A stretch of DNA of 64,000 nt from Trichostrongylus colubriformis (GCA_963978905.1 OZ022259.1:32031994-32095993); one strand, 5' to 3'; shown: positions 11,851 through 24,195, counted from the first letter of the stretch. Notes: generated by a model not told the origin, from the letters alone. Numbers and translations are program-made.

Positions 11851-12948
11851 GGACTGCTGGCAACCACATAGTCTGCGTCTCTACTGGCTCCTTTTTCTAG
11901 CCAGCCTGCGTCTCTATTAGCTACTCCTTCTAGCCTCTTTCTCGCCTCTGTGGTCTGGCTCACTCGCCAAGCGCCTTGGTGAACATGAGAGATATCAAGG
12001 ATAAGAGGTTTCCTAACTAGCTATTAGAAGGTTTTGCTATTTAGGGCATAACGCACCCGTTACGTATCCGCAAAGTCTCAGGGTTATTCTTCAATTCTGA
12101 CGAGTGGCACTTCCCTGCGATTAGCGATCAAGTAATCAGTATTACTTTTGAGCACACGTGTTTGGCGTATGAACCCAATCGATGAGATAAAAACTAGCAA
12201 ACGTTCTTCGGTCAAAGCACGCAAATAACTGGTTTTCACAGACAGCTGGTGACAATACTACGTCGAAAACCATTGTTCAGTTACGGTAGGAGTTTGCTCT
12301 TGTGCGAATTCGAGTTCGAGCCAAGAGAGACAGGGCCAAGCAAGAGACGCAAGTAAGGTGCCCGAGTTCGTCCGATGGAGATGTGAGGTGGCTATAAAAC
12401 TTGCTGATTGCTGCTTTCTTGCTTAGAAAAAAAATAATGTTGAGGGTGCCATACTAATGAATCAGGGGAAGGGACAAATGAATGGTTGAGAGAGAATAGC
12501 ATGCTTTTACATAATGAGAACTGCAATATTAGCTTTAAAGAATCATGCATGTAAATGAGTATATTGTATCTGGCAATTATGCCTGGCCTACAGTAGAAGC
12601 AGCTTATTCCTGGGAGATGCATATGTATACCGACTAAAGGTTTACTCTCATCCTCATTTTGAAAATACTGAAAATACACTCCGCTCCTGACGTCCCGGGT
12701 CTTGATATCCTACTTTCACACCGTCTGCCTGCTCCACGAGGACTGTCAATATACTCGTTTCGGCGTTCAGTGAAATTCCTATGACCCCCTACCGTGGCGT
12801 AAGGCACCATTGCCGACTGGTAAAGGTATAAATAGGACCTGCTTCGTGGCTGCCTCTGCTTCGAAAGGCTGACCTGTTTCCCATCGAGAATAATGCTCTG
12901 TTATTAAAATGCCTCCTGATCCTTTGGCAAAAAGCTGAAAATGTGTTA
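11851..12948. other. No gene recognised
   Basis: Holds the TATA-like site at about 12825; the 95-codon minus-strand frame at 12392-12679 has no motif. Confidence 0.5.
12810..12900 (+). promoter_or_regulatory. Possible TATA-type promoter
   Basis: GGTATAAATAGG at about 12825 is a textbook TATA box in a GC-balanced stretch. No coding region follows: the MITE at 12949 starts 120 bp downstream. It may be a promoter for a short RNA or chance. Confidence 0.25.
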
Positions 12949-13156
12949 GGTCGCGGTCATACTCTGCGCACCGGCGCCGGTGTCTGTTTCAGTTGACGCC
13001 GGTGTCGGCGTCGAATTCCGATTCTGAATCTTGGCATAGTGCCCTACTAGCGTTTTGCAAACGGTGCGCTTAATCAGATCGACACCGTCGTCAGGCACAT
13101 GATTGCGTCAATTTGATGCCGACCCCGGCGTCGATGCGCAAAGTATGACCGCGGCC
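12949..13156. mobile_element. GGCCGCGGTC palindrome-family MITE, copy 2 (208 bp)
   Basis: Flanked by TTA on both sides. TIRs GGTCGCGGTCATACTCTGCG and, inverted, GGCCGCGGTCATACTTTGCG, then GACGCCGG-type motifs inverted on both sides. A 3-bp TTA/TAA target and GG start suggest a PIF/Harbinger origin. Confidence 0.85.
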
Positions 13157-13956
13157 TTACCTCTTAAACTTCACTTGAATGGAAGAAAAATCGGGTATCG
13201 GTCCTCCTGACCAACTTTATTGTATTGTTGTGGTAGTTTTTCATGTCTCTGGCACGTCTATCTAGCGCATACAAATGAATACATAAATGAATCTGCAATG
13301 CGTTGTTCACACTCGGACCGTTCAACATTCAACAAGTTGCCCCTCCAACCCATTAGTAGTGTAAAAGTGGAGCCTCAGTCCTTTTCAAAAGTACTTGTGA
13401 TAACATATCATTGCTTATATCAAGGCCCTTGTACTCGTTACTTATCATGGTCCTACAAACAAAATGACTGGAGATTATTGCACGTTCCATGCGCTCGATT
13501 ATCACCCATACCGGGTAACTCTCTATCTCTCCATAATCGATCACTTCATACCAAAAGAAAAGTCTAGAGCGTAAAAATCATCACTGAATCATGGTATGGA
13601 TTAAAAATTTGTGCTCAGGTGCGTAGGTGTGGTGAAAAGACCCCACCTTCAGGATGATCAAACCAAGGCCAATTCACTTCAATCTAATCCATTCATGGTA
13701 GGAAATGAATTTTTAAGTAGATATATTATAACAAAACAACCATAAATATTTATAGCATGATTCTCTCAACCTGCTTAGGTTTTAGGCGAAGACCGTTTAT
13801 ATCAGGCATTTTGTCGTGCATTCTGATTACCTTAGCCAGTAATCACGTCTTTGCTTAATTTTCCCTCTAAGTGGTTACGCCCAAAATATGGCAGAAAACG
13901 TTTTTCCATCTGAACTACAGCACACAATTTTTTTTGCAATCTTCGCACGCACCTTA
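13157..13956. other. No gene recognised
   Basis: Overlapping frames on both strands at 13220-13567 have no family signature. A/T-rich toward 13700-13860. Confidence 0.5.
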
Positions 13957-14088
13957 CAGTCTTTCGGAGTGCTTGATGGGCCGTGGCCTACGGGCGTGGG
14001 TGATAGTGTATCAAATTCTCTCACTCCGCACCACGCTCTCACTCTCGCCACTCAGGCCACGCCCTATCAAGCGCTCCGAAATGGACTG
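13957..14088. mobile_element. 132-bp TA-flanked inverted-repeat MITE
   Basis: Flanked by TA; TIRs CAGTCTTTCGGAGTGCTTGA and, inverted, CAGTCCATTTCGGAGCGCTT. Shares the CACGCTCTCACTCTCGCCAC centre with the 7296 copy. Confidence 0.85.
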
Positions 14089-14289
14089 TAGCGATGAGTC
14101 TCTGAAGTACCCGGGGCGACCGCGCGCTGAATCATAAATAGTACTTAAAACTATAACTAAGTAAGAACCTTCAGTGGATACTCCGAGGAGTTAGAGCATA
14201 CAACCAAAAGCGGTGTTAATGTAGTGTGGGGGAGGGGGTTGCACTCATAGTCGCGCTGTTGCACCTCATTCGATAGCGTCCCACTACAT

Positions 14290-14450
14290 CGATTTGTACC
14301 ATCAAGTGCATATATTTGCCTATGGCTTATTCGTGGGGGTTAGGGGTACCCTCCAAGTCAAAGCTTTAGCTAAAAGCCTAAGAAAAAAGTAGCGCTGGAC
14401 GCCGATCACAGTAGGGGCCTCCCCCCAACTATATTAGCACCTCAAAAGCT
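14290..14450. repeat. GCCTAAGCC repeat family, copy
   Basis: AAGTGCATATATTTGCCTAT, AAAAGCCTAAG and CAGTAGGGGCCTCCCCCCAA then CTATATTAGCACC appear in family order. Confidence 0.5.
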
Positions 14451-15162
14451 TTTATTATTGCACGCTGATGCAGGATCTGACATAGCCATTTATGCAGAGT
14501 AATGCGAAAATGCCCTTTAACGTGGCTGGCGAGTCAAAAAAAAAAATGGTCGATGGGCGGACCTGACCAATCAGCTTTGACACGCAGGAAAATCGTAAAC
14601 ATGTTTTCGTCTTGCTTCAGCCATATGTGTGTGTCTTTGAAACCAGGGGGCACGAATTTCAACCAATTCTAATATGGAATTCGGATGTGCATGTTTATGT
14701 TGTTTCATGTTTGTTTTTTGCTTTTCTTATGTTTTCTTTGCTCATTCACTAAAATCAATTTAATCTCCTATTTTTATTTAGAGAAGATGTTCACACAGCT
14801 TCAGACTACGGGCAAAATCCTTTCTGTTTATTCGAAAGGGTGGAATTGAGGGGAAAGGGACAGGTTCTCAAAATCTCTTTGTATCTCTGTCTCCAGTCAT
14901 GTAAAGTGCCGCCATAGGAGAGCAGCCGTACTTCTGAATTATTTTCTTATTTTCTTTTTGAAACTGAACGAGCACTTGCGATGCGAAGGCTCTCGGCTCT
15001 ACTGAGATCCTCGATTTATAAAAGAGAAACCCACTCTGCAACCGATTACCCTTCCCCCCCCCCCCCCAACAACAAAGATTCTATTAGTATACAGTTTAGT
15101 ACTGCGTTGTGAACGTAGAGTGAATTATAATACTTTTCATGCGATTTCGCGATGCACAGTTA
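14451..15162. other. No gene recognised
   Basis: Unique sequence with a C run at about 15055-15068. Confidence 0.55.
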
Positions 15163-15265
15163 GGCCGCCTTCATACTCTGCGGTGAAAGCGGCAGGGCGT
15201 GGCTGCGTCGTCTCTGCGTCTCCACAAATGTCACAACGGCATCACCGCAGAGTATGAAGACGGCC
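15163..15265. mobile_element. GGCCGCGGTC palindrome-family MITE, copy 3 (103 bp)
   Basis: TIRs GGCCGCCTTCATACTCTGCG and, inverted, GGCCGTCTTCATACTCTGCG. Left flank TTA, right flank TCG. A short GC-rich core lies between the arms. Confidence 0.8.
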
Positions 15266-15603
15266 TCGCAGCAACTCGAAGCATCCTGATTTCGTTTACT
15301 GTGAACGCCTTTATGAAGAATGTGCTGGTATGTGAGTGATTATTGTTCAGTGAACCTCTATGTTCGAAGTGCCACAATAATAGCTTGTTTTCTGTTTTTT
15401 TTTTCACGCAAGATCCAACGTGAGTGAGTGCGTGGCAGCACCGTACTTTGAGGGAAGCCGTTTTCGAGTTGCCGCTCACGTTTTACCACACCACCATATC
15501 CTGCGAGATCTGTACGCGCCTACAAGCGTATGTTTTTGCGAAAACCTGAGAAGAGGAGAATGGTTTGCTCATCTCTCTATCTGCATTCCAGTCTTTTGCG
15601 TTA

Positions 15604-16080
15604 GGGCATCCTCATACTCTGCGGCACTGCGTCGGCATCATGGGCAGAGTACCGTGCGTCCGTCTCGTGCCGTTTTCTGCGTCTGTCAGGTCGCACTCGC
15701 TCAGCCCGCCTCACCGGAGTCAGTGGCGTGGGGGGAAATACGCCAAAAAATCGCGTCAGCGGCGTCGTACTCGCGGCGCCACCAATACGACTTGCGAATC
15801 GATTTCGCTCTTGGGAGCCCGGCAGAGCGTGGCTGCGTCACTTCTGCGTTCCAGCCATGCCACACTGCCTCCTCCAGCCACGCCACCCTGCCTCCTCCAC
15901 CTTTGCCACACTGTCTCGCTTGAAGGCTGCCAGCACTGTCACTGGCACTCGCACCCGCCGCGCCGCTCGCCGCTGGCGGCCACGCGATTTTTTGGCGTAT
16001 TTCCCCCCACCCGAGTCACTGACGCAGATAGTGCCGCCAGCTCCTTCGTAAAGAGTAAGCGAGCGCGCCCAGCGGAAGGT
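15604..16080. mobile_element. GC-rich foldback region with a TIR-like left end of the same family
   Basis: After TTA the sequence reads GGGCATCCTCATACTCTGCG, like the other family members. Inside, GGGGGGAAATACGCCAAAAA (about 15731) is repeated inverted at about 15990-16010, with GC-rich flanks also inverted. The right terminus is not clear. Several long overlapping open frames on both strands (15420-16119) come from this GC-rich palindrome and are not convincing genes. Confidence 0.6.
15853..15920. repeat. Imperfect 23-bp tandem repeat, about 3 copies
   Basis: Units of the type CCA(T/C)GCCACACTGCCTCCTC repeat about three times inside the GC-rich foldback. Confidence 0.65.
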
Positions 16081-16358
16081 GCTCATTGTGTACTGTGTCT
16101 TGAGCCATTGAACTAACAAGTTTATTTGAAAAAATATAAAATAGTGTGTGTAAAGAGGAAAGCATATTCAAGTCGAGGAACTGTAAGAGGCGCATTATTC
16201 AAGTTAAACAATGGGGTGCCAGACATAGAACTAGATTTCAAGACAAGACAGTAGAGATAGTCCGATGATCGATATTTGGGTTGTCGAGGGCTTCGCCCGT
16301 AGAGTTGGAGAAAAAGGGTTTCCCACACCGTGCAGAGAGCTGTCTCCTCAAGCCCTTC

Positions 16359-16597
16359 GGGTGTGTACCTTTATGTTAGGATCTCACACCGCGGCATGTC
16401 GCAAGCGAAGCAATGCGGACAAGCTAAAGGCGCCATGTTGTCAGGTCTAAAGCGATTACAAGTCAAATGCGTATCGCACCCCTAGCAATACCATATAATC
16501 GTTCGAAGACCCAACTACCGCGATGTGCATAGCTCGCCCACAACGCGTCGCATGTTGTTCGTTGCCGTGCGGAATCCTGACATAAGGGTACGCACCC
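16359..16597. mobile_element. About 240-bp inverted-repeat element, copy 2
   Basis: Ends GGGTGTGTACCTTTATGTTA and, inverted, GGGTGCGTACCCTTATGTCA. The interior (GGCATGTCGCAAGCGAAGCA, GCGATTACAAGTCAAATGCG) closely follows copy 3 at 17641. Confidence 0.83.
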
Positions 16598-17475
16598 GAA
16601 CCCCTCCATCGTCCTCTCGCCACTCCTTGAAAGATTCTATTAGTAATGGGGGAAACATTCATCCGCTGCTACCGCGGCGGATCCCTTACAAAAGTATGAA
16701 GGGCAGAGGCGATTCAGAGCGCAGTGACGTGCTCCGACCCCAAAGAATAGTGGTGTCCATGAGTTCACTGAGGTAGGAATTTTATAACAACTCATTGACG
16801 TCTTTGACGTTAATTGCAGCTTTAGGCTCCAGCCACGCACTCAAATAGGACCAAGCGTCTTCCTTGCATTACGCGGAGCATTCGCCTGCGGCTCTGATGC
16901 TTCCAGAAAAGGGAGCGCGTCATGAGGACAGAAAATTCGTATGGTCCACCTGAAGCGATCGACGTTGCCTAGGGAAGCCTTATATAATTCGATTCTGAAT
17001 CGATACGTATCCGTCGCCCTAAATGAGCTCAAAATAAAATGCAAAGCACAATATTGTTCTAACAATAAGACGCGATTCCATTCGGCGCGCCTAGATCGCA
17101 CTCATCGCGTTGAACGTCGTAGGTGGCGACGTGGATTTTAGTGCCAGTGGATCATGCCCATTTTGAGTCACTGTTCAGGCAAAGAATTTGGGAGGTAAGA
17201 AGTGTGGACAATCACAATCAATACACGTTTTCTCAGTGTTTAGCATTTCGTGACTTCGTCGACAGACAACTGGCACACGCGCACAGATCAAAATTGTAAA
17301 TCCCTGCTTTTATCTGCGCTCTCTCACCGAGGGAAAGGAATGTTGTCCCATGGGCATAGAAACCGTGAACTCCCCTTCATACATGTGATCAAAGACTTAT
17401 CCGAGCTCATGCCTCAGAAATCCGCTTTAGACACGCTCTGCTGCTGTCATTAAACACCGTTCGAAGTTGACAGAG

Positions 17476-17538
17476 ACGCGGAATTGAAGTTGTCACTCTG
17501 CACTCTACGCATCTGCTTGCGTGACAACTTCAACTTTG
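17476..17538. repeat. Hairpin with about 13-bp stem
   Basis: TTGAAGTTGTCAC (17483-) is inverted as GTGACAACTTCAA 25 bases later. No U-tract or gene context supports a terminator or ncRNA. Confidence 0.55.
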
Positions 17539-17640
17539 CTTATTGCCTAATTTTCACAAACTCACAATTCCGAAATAAAACGGGACAGACAATGGCGCTT
17601 CTGTGCGCAATGGATGAGTCCTTAGGTCGAGGCACGAATT

Positions 17641-17878
17641 GGGGTGTGCTCCCTTATGTCAGGATTTCGCACCGTGGCATGTCGCACGCGAAGCAATGCG
17701 ACGAGCTTAGTGGGCCATGTTGTTGGGTCCCGAAGTGGTTACAAATCAACTGCGTATCGCGCCCATAGCATTACCGTGTAATCGTTCTAAGACCCACTAC
17801 CGCGACGCGCATAGCTCGCACACTGCGTCGCACGCCGCTCGTTGTCGTGCGAAATCCTGACATACGGGTACACACCCC
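17641..17878. mobile_element. About 240-bp inverted-repeat element, copy 3
   Basis: Ends GGGTGTGCTCCCTTATGTCA and, inverted, GGGTGTGTACCCGTATGTCA. Copies 2 and 3 have the same orientation, about 1.3 kb apart. Confidence 0.83.
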
Positions 17879-19238
17879 ACGAATTGCAGTACGGTAAGCC
17901 ACTGCACCGGGTATATCTAAATCCACCGCCAACACGTTATCTTTCATAGAAAACAGCGAATGGCGCTTGATACAGACAACGCACGTAATGCGAAAAAAAA
18001 TATCAGCACACAAAATTAGCTTAATTTAGTTCCGTGAGCCATGGCGTAATTTTTGGATGACTTAGAACTATGGAATTCTGGGATTGGAGGTTTTCAGTGC
18101 AAGAATTGAGTGTTGCACTTCGTGAGAAGTAGTTCAGCCACTTAGAAGCTCTTTCCTCTAGGCTGAATAAAGTTTCATTATCTTTTCCATACTTTTAAAA
18201 CCTCAATTTATGGAGTTGAAATAATGTTGCTGCATTGGTAATTCTTGCCGTGGCTTTACATGCATTCCGTGCAATACGTGATACGCAGGAGTCGCATCGG
18301 CTCAATTACAGCTAATGAGTGCAGCGTGTGAAAATATCCCTTTGAAACACAATCATCGTGATTTCTGTAAAAATTTATAAACCACGGTTGAGCTTTGCTG
18401 CTGAGCTTTTCGAATTTCTTCCTTGTTTTTCGGATAGGTGAGAACCATTGGTGCAGTTTGCGCAGCAACTTCTATGTGCCTTCTTCAAATGCGTACTTAT
18501 GCTGGTCCTGCCACGATACCTTTGTGATCAGCTGTGCAGCTAACAATGAAGCTGATTGCTTTTGAGTAAATACCATTGCAGCAGAGTCTTTTCGGCGGTG
18601 ATCTGATTGTTTACATAGTGATTCACTTCACTGTGTTGGGATTCGAGCATCTCCGTTCGTTCGTTCTAACGTCGACCGTTCATTCATTTTCTGTTCATAT
18701 TTTTGGCAGAAATCCTGAATGTTTTGTCGTTTCACCTCCCGGTTTATTTGCCAACTTCAATCTAGTTGATTGCGGCGATTGCTTAAACATTATTAGTATT
18801 TATTGATGGCCGTATTCACTAGCACAAGCCTACGAAATTTTGGTTACCAGATTATATGATTCACCGAATAACTACCACTAAGTAGTTGACAGTTCATGAA
18901 TCAATTCATAATCTATCAGAACTTGCCTTACACAGAAATTCTAACAGCTTTTGTTCTTTGACTTCTGATTCGTTTCTGCCTCTTATATAAAAACAATTTC
19001 TTACGGACTCCTAAACCAGGTTCCGATAACTGTATGTACAGAGTTTGATGCATGTTAAGGCATGTTGTAGATAGCAATTTCACTTTGTGAACAGTTTGTA
19101 GTCCGCATTCCAACCAAGTAAATATTTGATAAGCATCATTTTTCGCTGCTGCATTTCACACTTTCGAAAAATCGCAAACCCATGACGCATGAAGTGGGAT
19201 AGGCGTGTTTTAATAGATGACAGTGAGCGACGCGTTAA

Positions 19239-19329
19239 GGCCGCTTCCATACTTTGCGCACCGACGCCGTCACGCGCGTGACGCCGGCACGCGCGTGACA
19301 GCGTCGGTGCGCAAAGTATGGAAGCGGCC
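19239..19329. mobile_element. GGCCGC palindrome-family MITE, copy 4 (91 bp)
   Basis: Near-perfect palindrome flanked by TAA on both sides. TIR GGCCGCTTCCATACTTTGCG on both strands; the centre holds CGCGCGTGAC repeats. Confidence 0.88.
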
Positions 19330-19359
19330 TAACTGGGAGACGGTCGCTTGGCGCGGCCT

Positions 19360-19735
19360 CAGCAGCTAATGTTCCAACGGGGCGCTGCCAAAGCTCCTCC
19401 CCTTAAAAGGCTCAGGCAAGTCTGGGAGAGCCCAGACGGCGAAGGACACGCCCTCAACGGTGAGCAACGGTGAGCAACGGCCCGTGCGGAAAATGGTGCT
19501 AAGGTAGTTGAGGGGGGCCACTTGAAAAAGGCAAGAGTCGCGTCCAATTTCTGCTCATAGGCACTCGAAGGTTCTTTTATGCCTAGATACAGCTAACTTA
19601 CTGAGAAAACGATTGAATTATTCTTCCATTAAAATATTACAAAAAATTAGCTACAACTAAACCAAACAACCAATTACGCGTATTCGCCTAAGCCTAGGGG
19701 AAGGGAATCTCCTTCCCCAAGGCTTAGGCTAACAT
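19360..19735. repeat. GC-rich repeat remnants and GCCTAAGCC hairpin
   Basis: GGTGCTAAGGTAGTTGAGGG (19495-19515) is the inverse of the family end also seen at 19865-19890. CGGTGAGCAA is duplicated at about 19460-19480. At 19686-19731, CGCCTAAGCCTAGGGGAAGG faces its inverse CCTTCCCCAAGGCTTAGGC, a strong hairpin. Confidence 0.55.
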
Positions 19736-20912
19736 AGGATGAATAAACAAGCACGAATTTTCTCTACAGAATCGTCTCTAAGCAGAATTCGAACCCGATT
19801 CGGCAAGCGCTATGGCTTCTCTGCGCTCCAGCCATGCGTTAGAGACGCAGAGACACCACTGCAGTGGCCCCCCCCCAACTACCTTAGCACCCGGAAAATT
19901 AGCTGCAGAAGCCGCGCCAAACGACATACACCCGTTAACTCATCAGTCGCGCGCCTTGCGACATTTGGTGTTCTGCAGTTGCAGAATCGCATTTTTGTAG
20001 GGTATAGCTGCGGGCTAACAATTCTTAAAAGTATGCGCGCATGTTTCAACTCTGTAGAGCGGTTGCTATAGTGTTTTGTTATTTTCTGCATGATTGATAT
20101 GAAGATAATTTCGTGTAGTTCCCATGCACAATATTACAGTGCATATGTGTATAATCCCGTTAAGCTTAATTATGCAGTACATGTCGTGATTTCCCTGCAC
20201 CATTCAGCTATCGGTGCCTCGGAAACCCTTTTTTTTAAGTTCTCTGTTGTTATAGAAATCCTTGCTAGACAGTGGAAGGAGTGCCGTTTTCTTCCTAAAG
20301 CTTGGGCGTGATTAGCGTCGGTAGCCATGCAAAGTAGCAGCAAAACCTTCTCACACGGATAATTTAGCATCCTGATCGGGATATAACATTCATTTCCCGT
20401 CTGTCATGTCACTCTTACATATTCATTTTCGACGAAATTGACGCTAACCAAAGTTGGTGATTAAAACGAGTGTTGTATACGAACCAGGATACTAAATTCT
20501 CCTGATAGGAAACTTTTGATCGAATTTTGTGACAAACAGTTGTTGCGCTCTCTCGTTGCATATGGCACCAATTTGGCACGAATGACTAAGACGGAGATCG
20601 TATTCGTGACCACAATTTGGCACGAATGACTAAGACGGAGATCGTATTCGTGACCAGCAGCCGGATTACCTTCTTAGGCGAAGTTCCAGAGAAATCCTTT
20701 TTTTTTATTTAGGTAGAGATTTGCGGGACCATGGTGTTTTGAATGGTGCCGATTTTCCAAACAGTTGCATTCGGTCAGAAGTTTTTTTCATTGAAGATCA
20801 TTTGTCAGGCCTTTGCTTTCATAGTGGCAGAACCCAAATGTTATTGTTAAATGCTATTTTTGAAGTTGGTAGCACTGAATATGCCCATGTCTTTGGGAGT
20901 TTGAAGACTAAC
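19736..20912. other. No gene recognised apart from the 44-bp duplication
   Basis: A B-box-like GGGTTCGAATTC (minus strand, about 19790) is present but no full tRNA fold is supported. A GCCTAAGCC-family end lies at 19865-19890. Confidence 0.5.
20570..20657. repeat. 44-bp tandem duplication, 2 perfect copies
   Basis: AATTTGGCACGAATGACTAA is followed 44 bases later by the same sequence; the full unit is identical apart from the last bases. Confidence 0.92.
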
Positions 20913-21345
20913 TTAAAGGAACCGGAAGGGGGTCCGAAACAAGAGGAAGATGCAAAGAAATGAGCTTTTTGTAACGAACACTCAAGGTTAGAAGCGATAA
21001 TAGGCGAAAAAACCCGGTCTCAAAAGCGCGACGCTGCGGTGTGTATTCGCATCCCATTCGCATCAGCGCATCCATTCCGAGTTGTCCGCTGTAGGAGACG
21101 GGCCGTGGGCCAACGTTAGTTGTAGACCTGACTCCCAGCGCAGTGGAGTGGCCATTCCTAACTACATTAGCATTCATATAAGCACATCTAGAAACAATAT
21201 AACAAAGAACAAAGTAAAAAGTAAAGGAAAGGCACCATGCCAAGGCGTCAAATTGGCGAGTTTGTGCAATGGCGGCCACTTAAACTCGTCCACACTACGT
21301 CTGTTCTACCGTAAGCCAAAATTACCCCCTTCTGGTGTCTTTAAT
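20913..21345. mobile_element. TTAA-flanked miniature element, copy B (inverted relative to A)
   Basis: 433 bp with TTAA at both ends; left end AAGGAACCGGAAGGGGGTCC, right end CCCCCTTCTGGTGTCTTTAA. High similarity to copies A and C over the whole length, including the TACAGCGGACAACTCGGAA core on the complement. It lacks about 30 bp of A/T-rich sequence present in A and C. Confidence 0.88.
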
Positions 21346-22929
21346 TGCGCAATTGAGATTTGCTTGGGGTCAGTTAAAGTGGGGGGGGGGAGAGGGAGAC
21401 GCAACTTTTCACCGATGTCGAAGCTCCTCCCCTCCCTAGGCTTAGGCTAAAATTCATCCCTGCTTCAACATGGAAAAGCCAAAATTTCGCGTCTCTCTCA
21501 CCTTTTTCTGATGATCCCTTGCTTGATCTGTATTGGATCAAACCTCATGTTGACCGTAATAGCCTAAAAATTTGAGTGAAACTTCACCGCCGGACATGGG
21601 CGCTGTCACCTTGATGAATAGCGAAACACGACAGCTCTCTGCAGCAGAGGTGCGCCATATTGATTGATTTATGTGGCCGCCGATTTTCCCAGTGACTTCT
21701 CATCATTGCGGCGTTTTTCTTTCGTTTTTCACTTCGTCGCTTTGTGCTTTTATTGATTAGATCTCATCAATGTGTCAACAAATTGCTGCATTGTGTATTT
21801 TCTCTTTCCACAGAAAATGCATTATGGTTGTTTGGCAGCATAAGAGCTGTTATTGTGCCCAACAATGAAACCAATGGCTCGTGCAAGCAATCTTCTTTCC
21901 CGTACAGCTCATTTTTCTGGCTAGAATAGTCTTCAGCGTCCCATAGAGATATCATTTAACGTGGGGAATTTGAATTTACGTCAACATTTGGTAGGGGCTA
22001 GTTAATATTCAGATAGAGCCAAAAACCAAAATGCCGGAGGGTGTAGCAGATCGTGTTGGATGGTTTTTTCTAATGAACCACTTATTGTTTATCATGTAGA
22101 TAATATAATTTACTTCACCAATCGGTCCTTAGCTATCTATTTTATTGGTAGTAGCGTATTATCAGAGTGCAACATATGTCTGTATCTATAGCTGATGCTT
22201 GAGTTCATATCCACTTGCTTCATTTTTTCTCTTTATCCTTTTGTTTCCTCAAGAATTTTGTACAAAAGTGGTCGTGAAAAAATTCTTCTCAAGAATTTCG
22301 TGCGAAAGTGGTCGTGAAAAATTCTTCAAATTCCGAGCACAGCGGAAATTTGTTTTTGTGGGTCAGCACAGAAGCGAATTTCAGACTGGGGTCGCTCAAC
22401 GTTTTTTCATTGCCATCGCAAAAGGCGATTGTGTATATGTCCTGACCACATCTGAAAAATGATTGCTCTCCGTACATTTCCGGATTTATGGATACGTAGT
22501 TATTCAGTTTCCGGCTACTAATGTTCCTTTAGTTTAGCAATAAATATAAGTTATTGTAATAAGTAATCGGAGTATATAGGAGCCTTCACCACTGCACTCG
22601 GTCAACTACATGAGCAGCAGGTAATCTTGTAATTTTTAGATGAGGCGGTAATTTGTCTCCATTTGTGAATTCAAAAAAGTAGTATTCGTTTTTTGTGGCT
22701 TCGCTTTCAAAGACAGTGATAGGGGAATGTGGGTAACAAGGAATCCCTAAAAGTCGTCATTCACTCGAAAACTAGGGGTTTAGGAAGCCTATTTGCGTCG
22801 AAATCCCCGTGAAAAAAAAAACGCCCCTGACCTGTGGCGGAGGCGGCCTTTTTAGCTTCAGCAACCTTTCTCATCCCGGCCTCACGGGACACTTATCATT
22901 ACGTTGTCGTTGCTCACTTGATGTCAGCG
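21346..22929. other. No gene recognised apart from the 40-bp duplication
   Basis: A G run and a GCCTAAGCC-family remnant lie at 21375-21455 (CCTAGGCTTAGGC). The rest is unique. Confidence 0.5.
22248..22327. repeat. 40-bp imperfect tandem duplication
   Basis: CTCAAGAATTTTGTACAAAA and CTCAAGAATTTCGTGCGAAA begin two 40-base units, each continuing GTGGTCGTGAAAAA. Confidence 0.88.
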
Positions 22930-23275
22930 AACAATCACCACTGTACACTAAAGTGTATATTTTTACCTAAGCCTTATTCAGGGAAGTTATTGCGTGTAAC
23001 TCAGGACGGAAGTGGAGAAATTGTACTCGTCGGGGGTGCTTATATAGGGGATAATCATTATATTTCTGATTGCCTCCTTCTTCTACTCTTTCACGTCCAT
23101 TTTCTCCAATTCCATCACTCCTCATCCTGAAACCTGCCATTACCCGCCCCCCCCTCTGCCCAAGGGGGAGGTAAAAGTTCCCTCAATTAAGGCTCAGGTA
23201 AAAGCCCAGGTAGAAATAGCGTTCGGACATTGAGCGTACTGGAGTGGTCCCCCCCCCGCATCTACATCAGCACCT
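22930..23275. repeat. GCCTAAGCC repeat family, copy
   Basis: CACTAAAGTGTATATTTTTA + CCTAAGCCTT at 22950-22980 and GGAGTGGTCCCCCCCCCGCA ... CATCAGCACC at 23245-23275 match the two ends of the 44098 copy. A C tract marks both internal GC segments. Confidence 0.55.
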
Positions 23276-24195
23276 TCAGCGGAGAAGTACTCACAGGTGA
23301 CGGTCCTAGTAGAGTTGATAGGTCCTCACAATATATGACTTGGAGTAAGCATGCGGTACAAGTGTAAGAAGTGTAAGAAAGTGCAAATGGCTGTGAATGA
23401 ATGAGGGCCAAATTTGTGTTTGCGCTATATGGAAGATTTCGGTAGTGTGAACTACGTTTTGAGCATCTTCCTGCACAAGGGGCTTCCATCACCCGCAACG
23501 GGGAACGTTTCCCTTGAACTAAGGTTTCCCAGAGAAATCCATATCTGCATGCTTCAATTCTTTTCTTTGCACGGTTCAGTAGGTAACAACTAAAGTAATT
23601 TGTCACGAGACTTTTGCGCCTTTCATGATTCGCGTCAGCTGCTCGTTTTTCGTTCGACATTTTTTGTTAAATGATAGTTTAATAATCTCGTCATTTATTC
23701 TGTTACGGTTTGGATTAGATTCATTTGATCAGTTTCAATACGAACATAATCCGCGCGCGGAAGATTTTCCTCCTTACGCTTCACAATTTTGTTACCGGTG
23801 TTTAGGTGATTAAGGGGCACTCCATAATGCGAAGCGTCCGATGTTAGTTTTGCGTAAATCTTAGTAGGTGAAGGGAAGCTTTCTTGCTCCTGGAGCTTAC
23901 GCAGACATGTACGGTGAGGTGTGGAAATTGGTGATTGCAAAATAGTACCTGGTGATCATCGCGTCAGTGGGTACGTTCAACTACTGAAGAACCTTGCTTG
24001 CTGCCAAATTGCTTTCAGTGAAGGCGTCAAGACGTATAACGACGTATAATCAAGATATTTTTACCTCATTTCAAGCACAAAATTCGCTCATCCGCATCGA
24101 CTAATTTATTTTGGAAACTGTGAAACATTTAGGAAACCCTGGTATGCAATCACCGCCAGCCAACAGTACATGGAATAAGCTATATCTTTGAGATT

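Larger units (their letters stand above)
16598..19238. other. No gene recognised apart from the repeat at 17641
   Basis: Short frames only. 17879-19238 is A/T-rich without any repeat family I can match. Confidence 0.5.

Noticed and set aside
15420..16116. Overlapping 167- and 183-codon frames as genes
   Set aside because: They sit in a GC-rich inverted repeat with stop-poor composition on both strands; no family signature.
19686..19731. Telomere-like TTAGGC words
   Set aside because: CTTAGGC/GCCTAAG occur as a hairpin, not as tandem TTAGGC repeats.
19785..19860. tRNA-like sequence on the minus strand
   Set aside because: A 7-bp acceptor-like pairing (TCTCTAA/TTAGAGA) and GGGTTCGAAT are present, but the D and T stems pair poorly and there is no U33-type anticodon loop.
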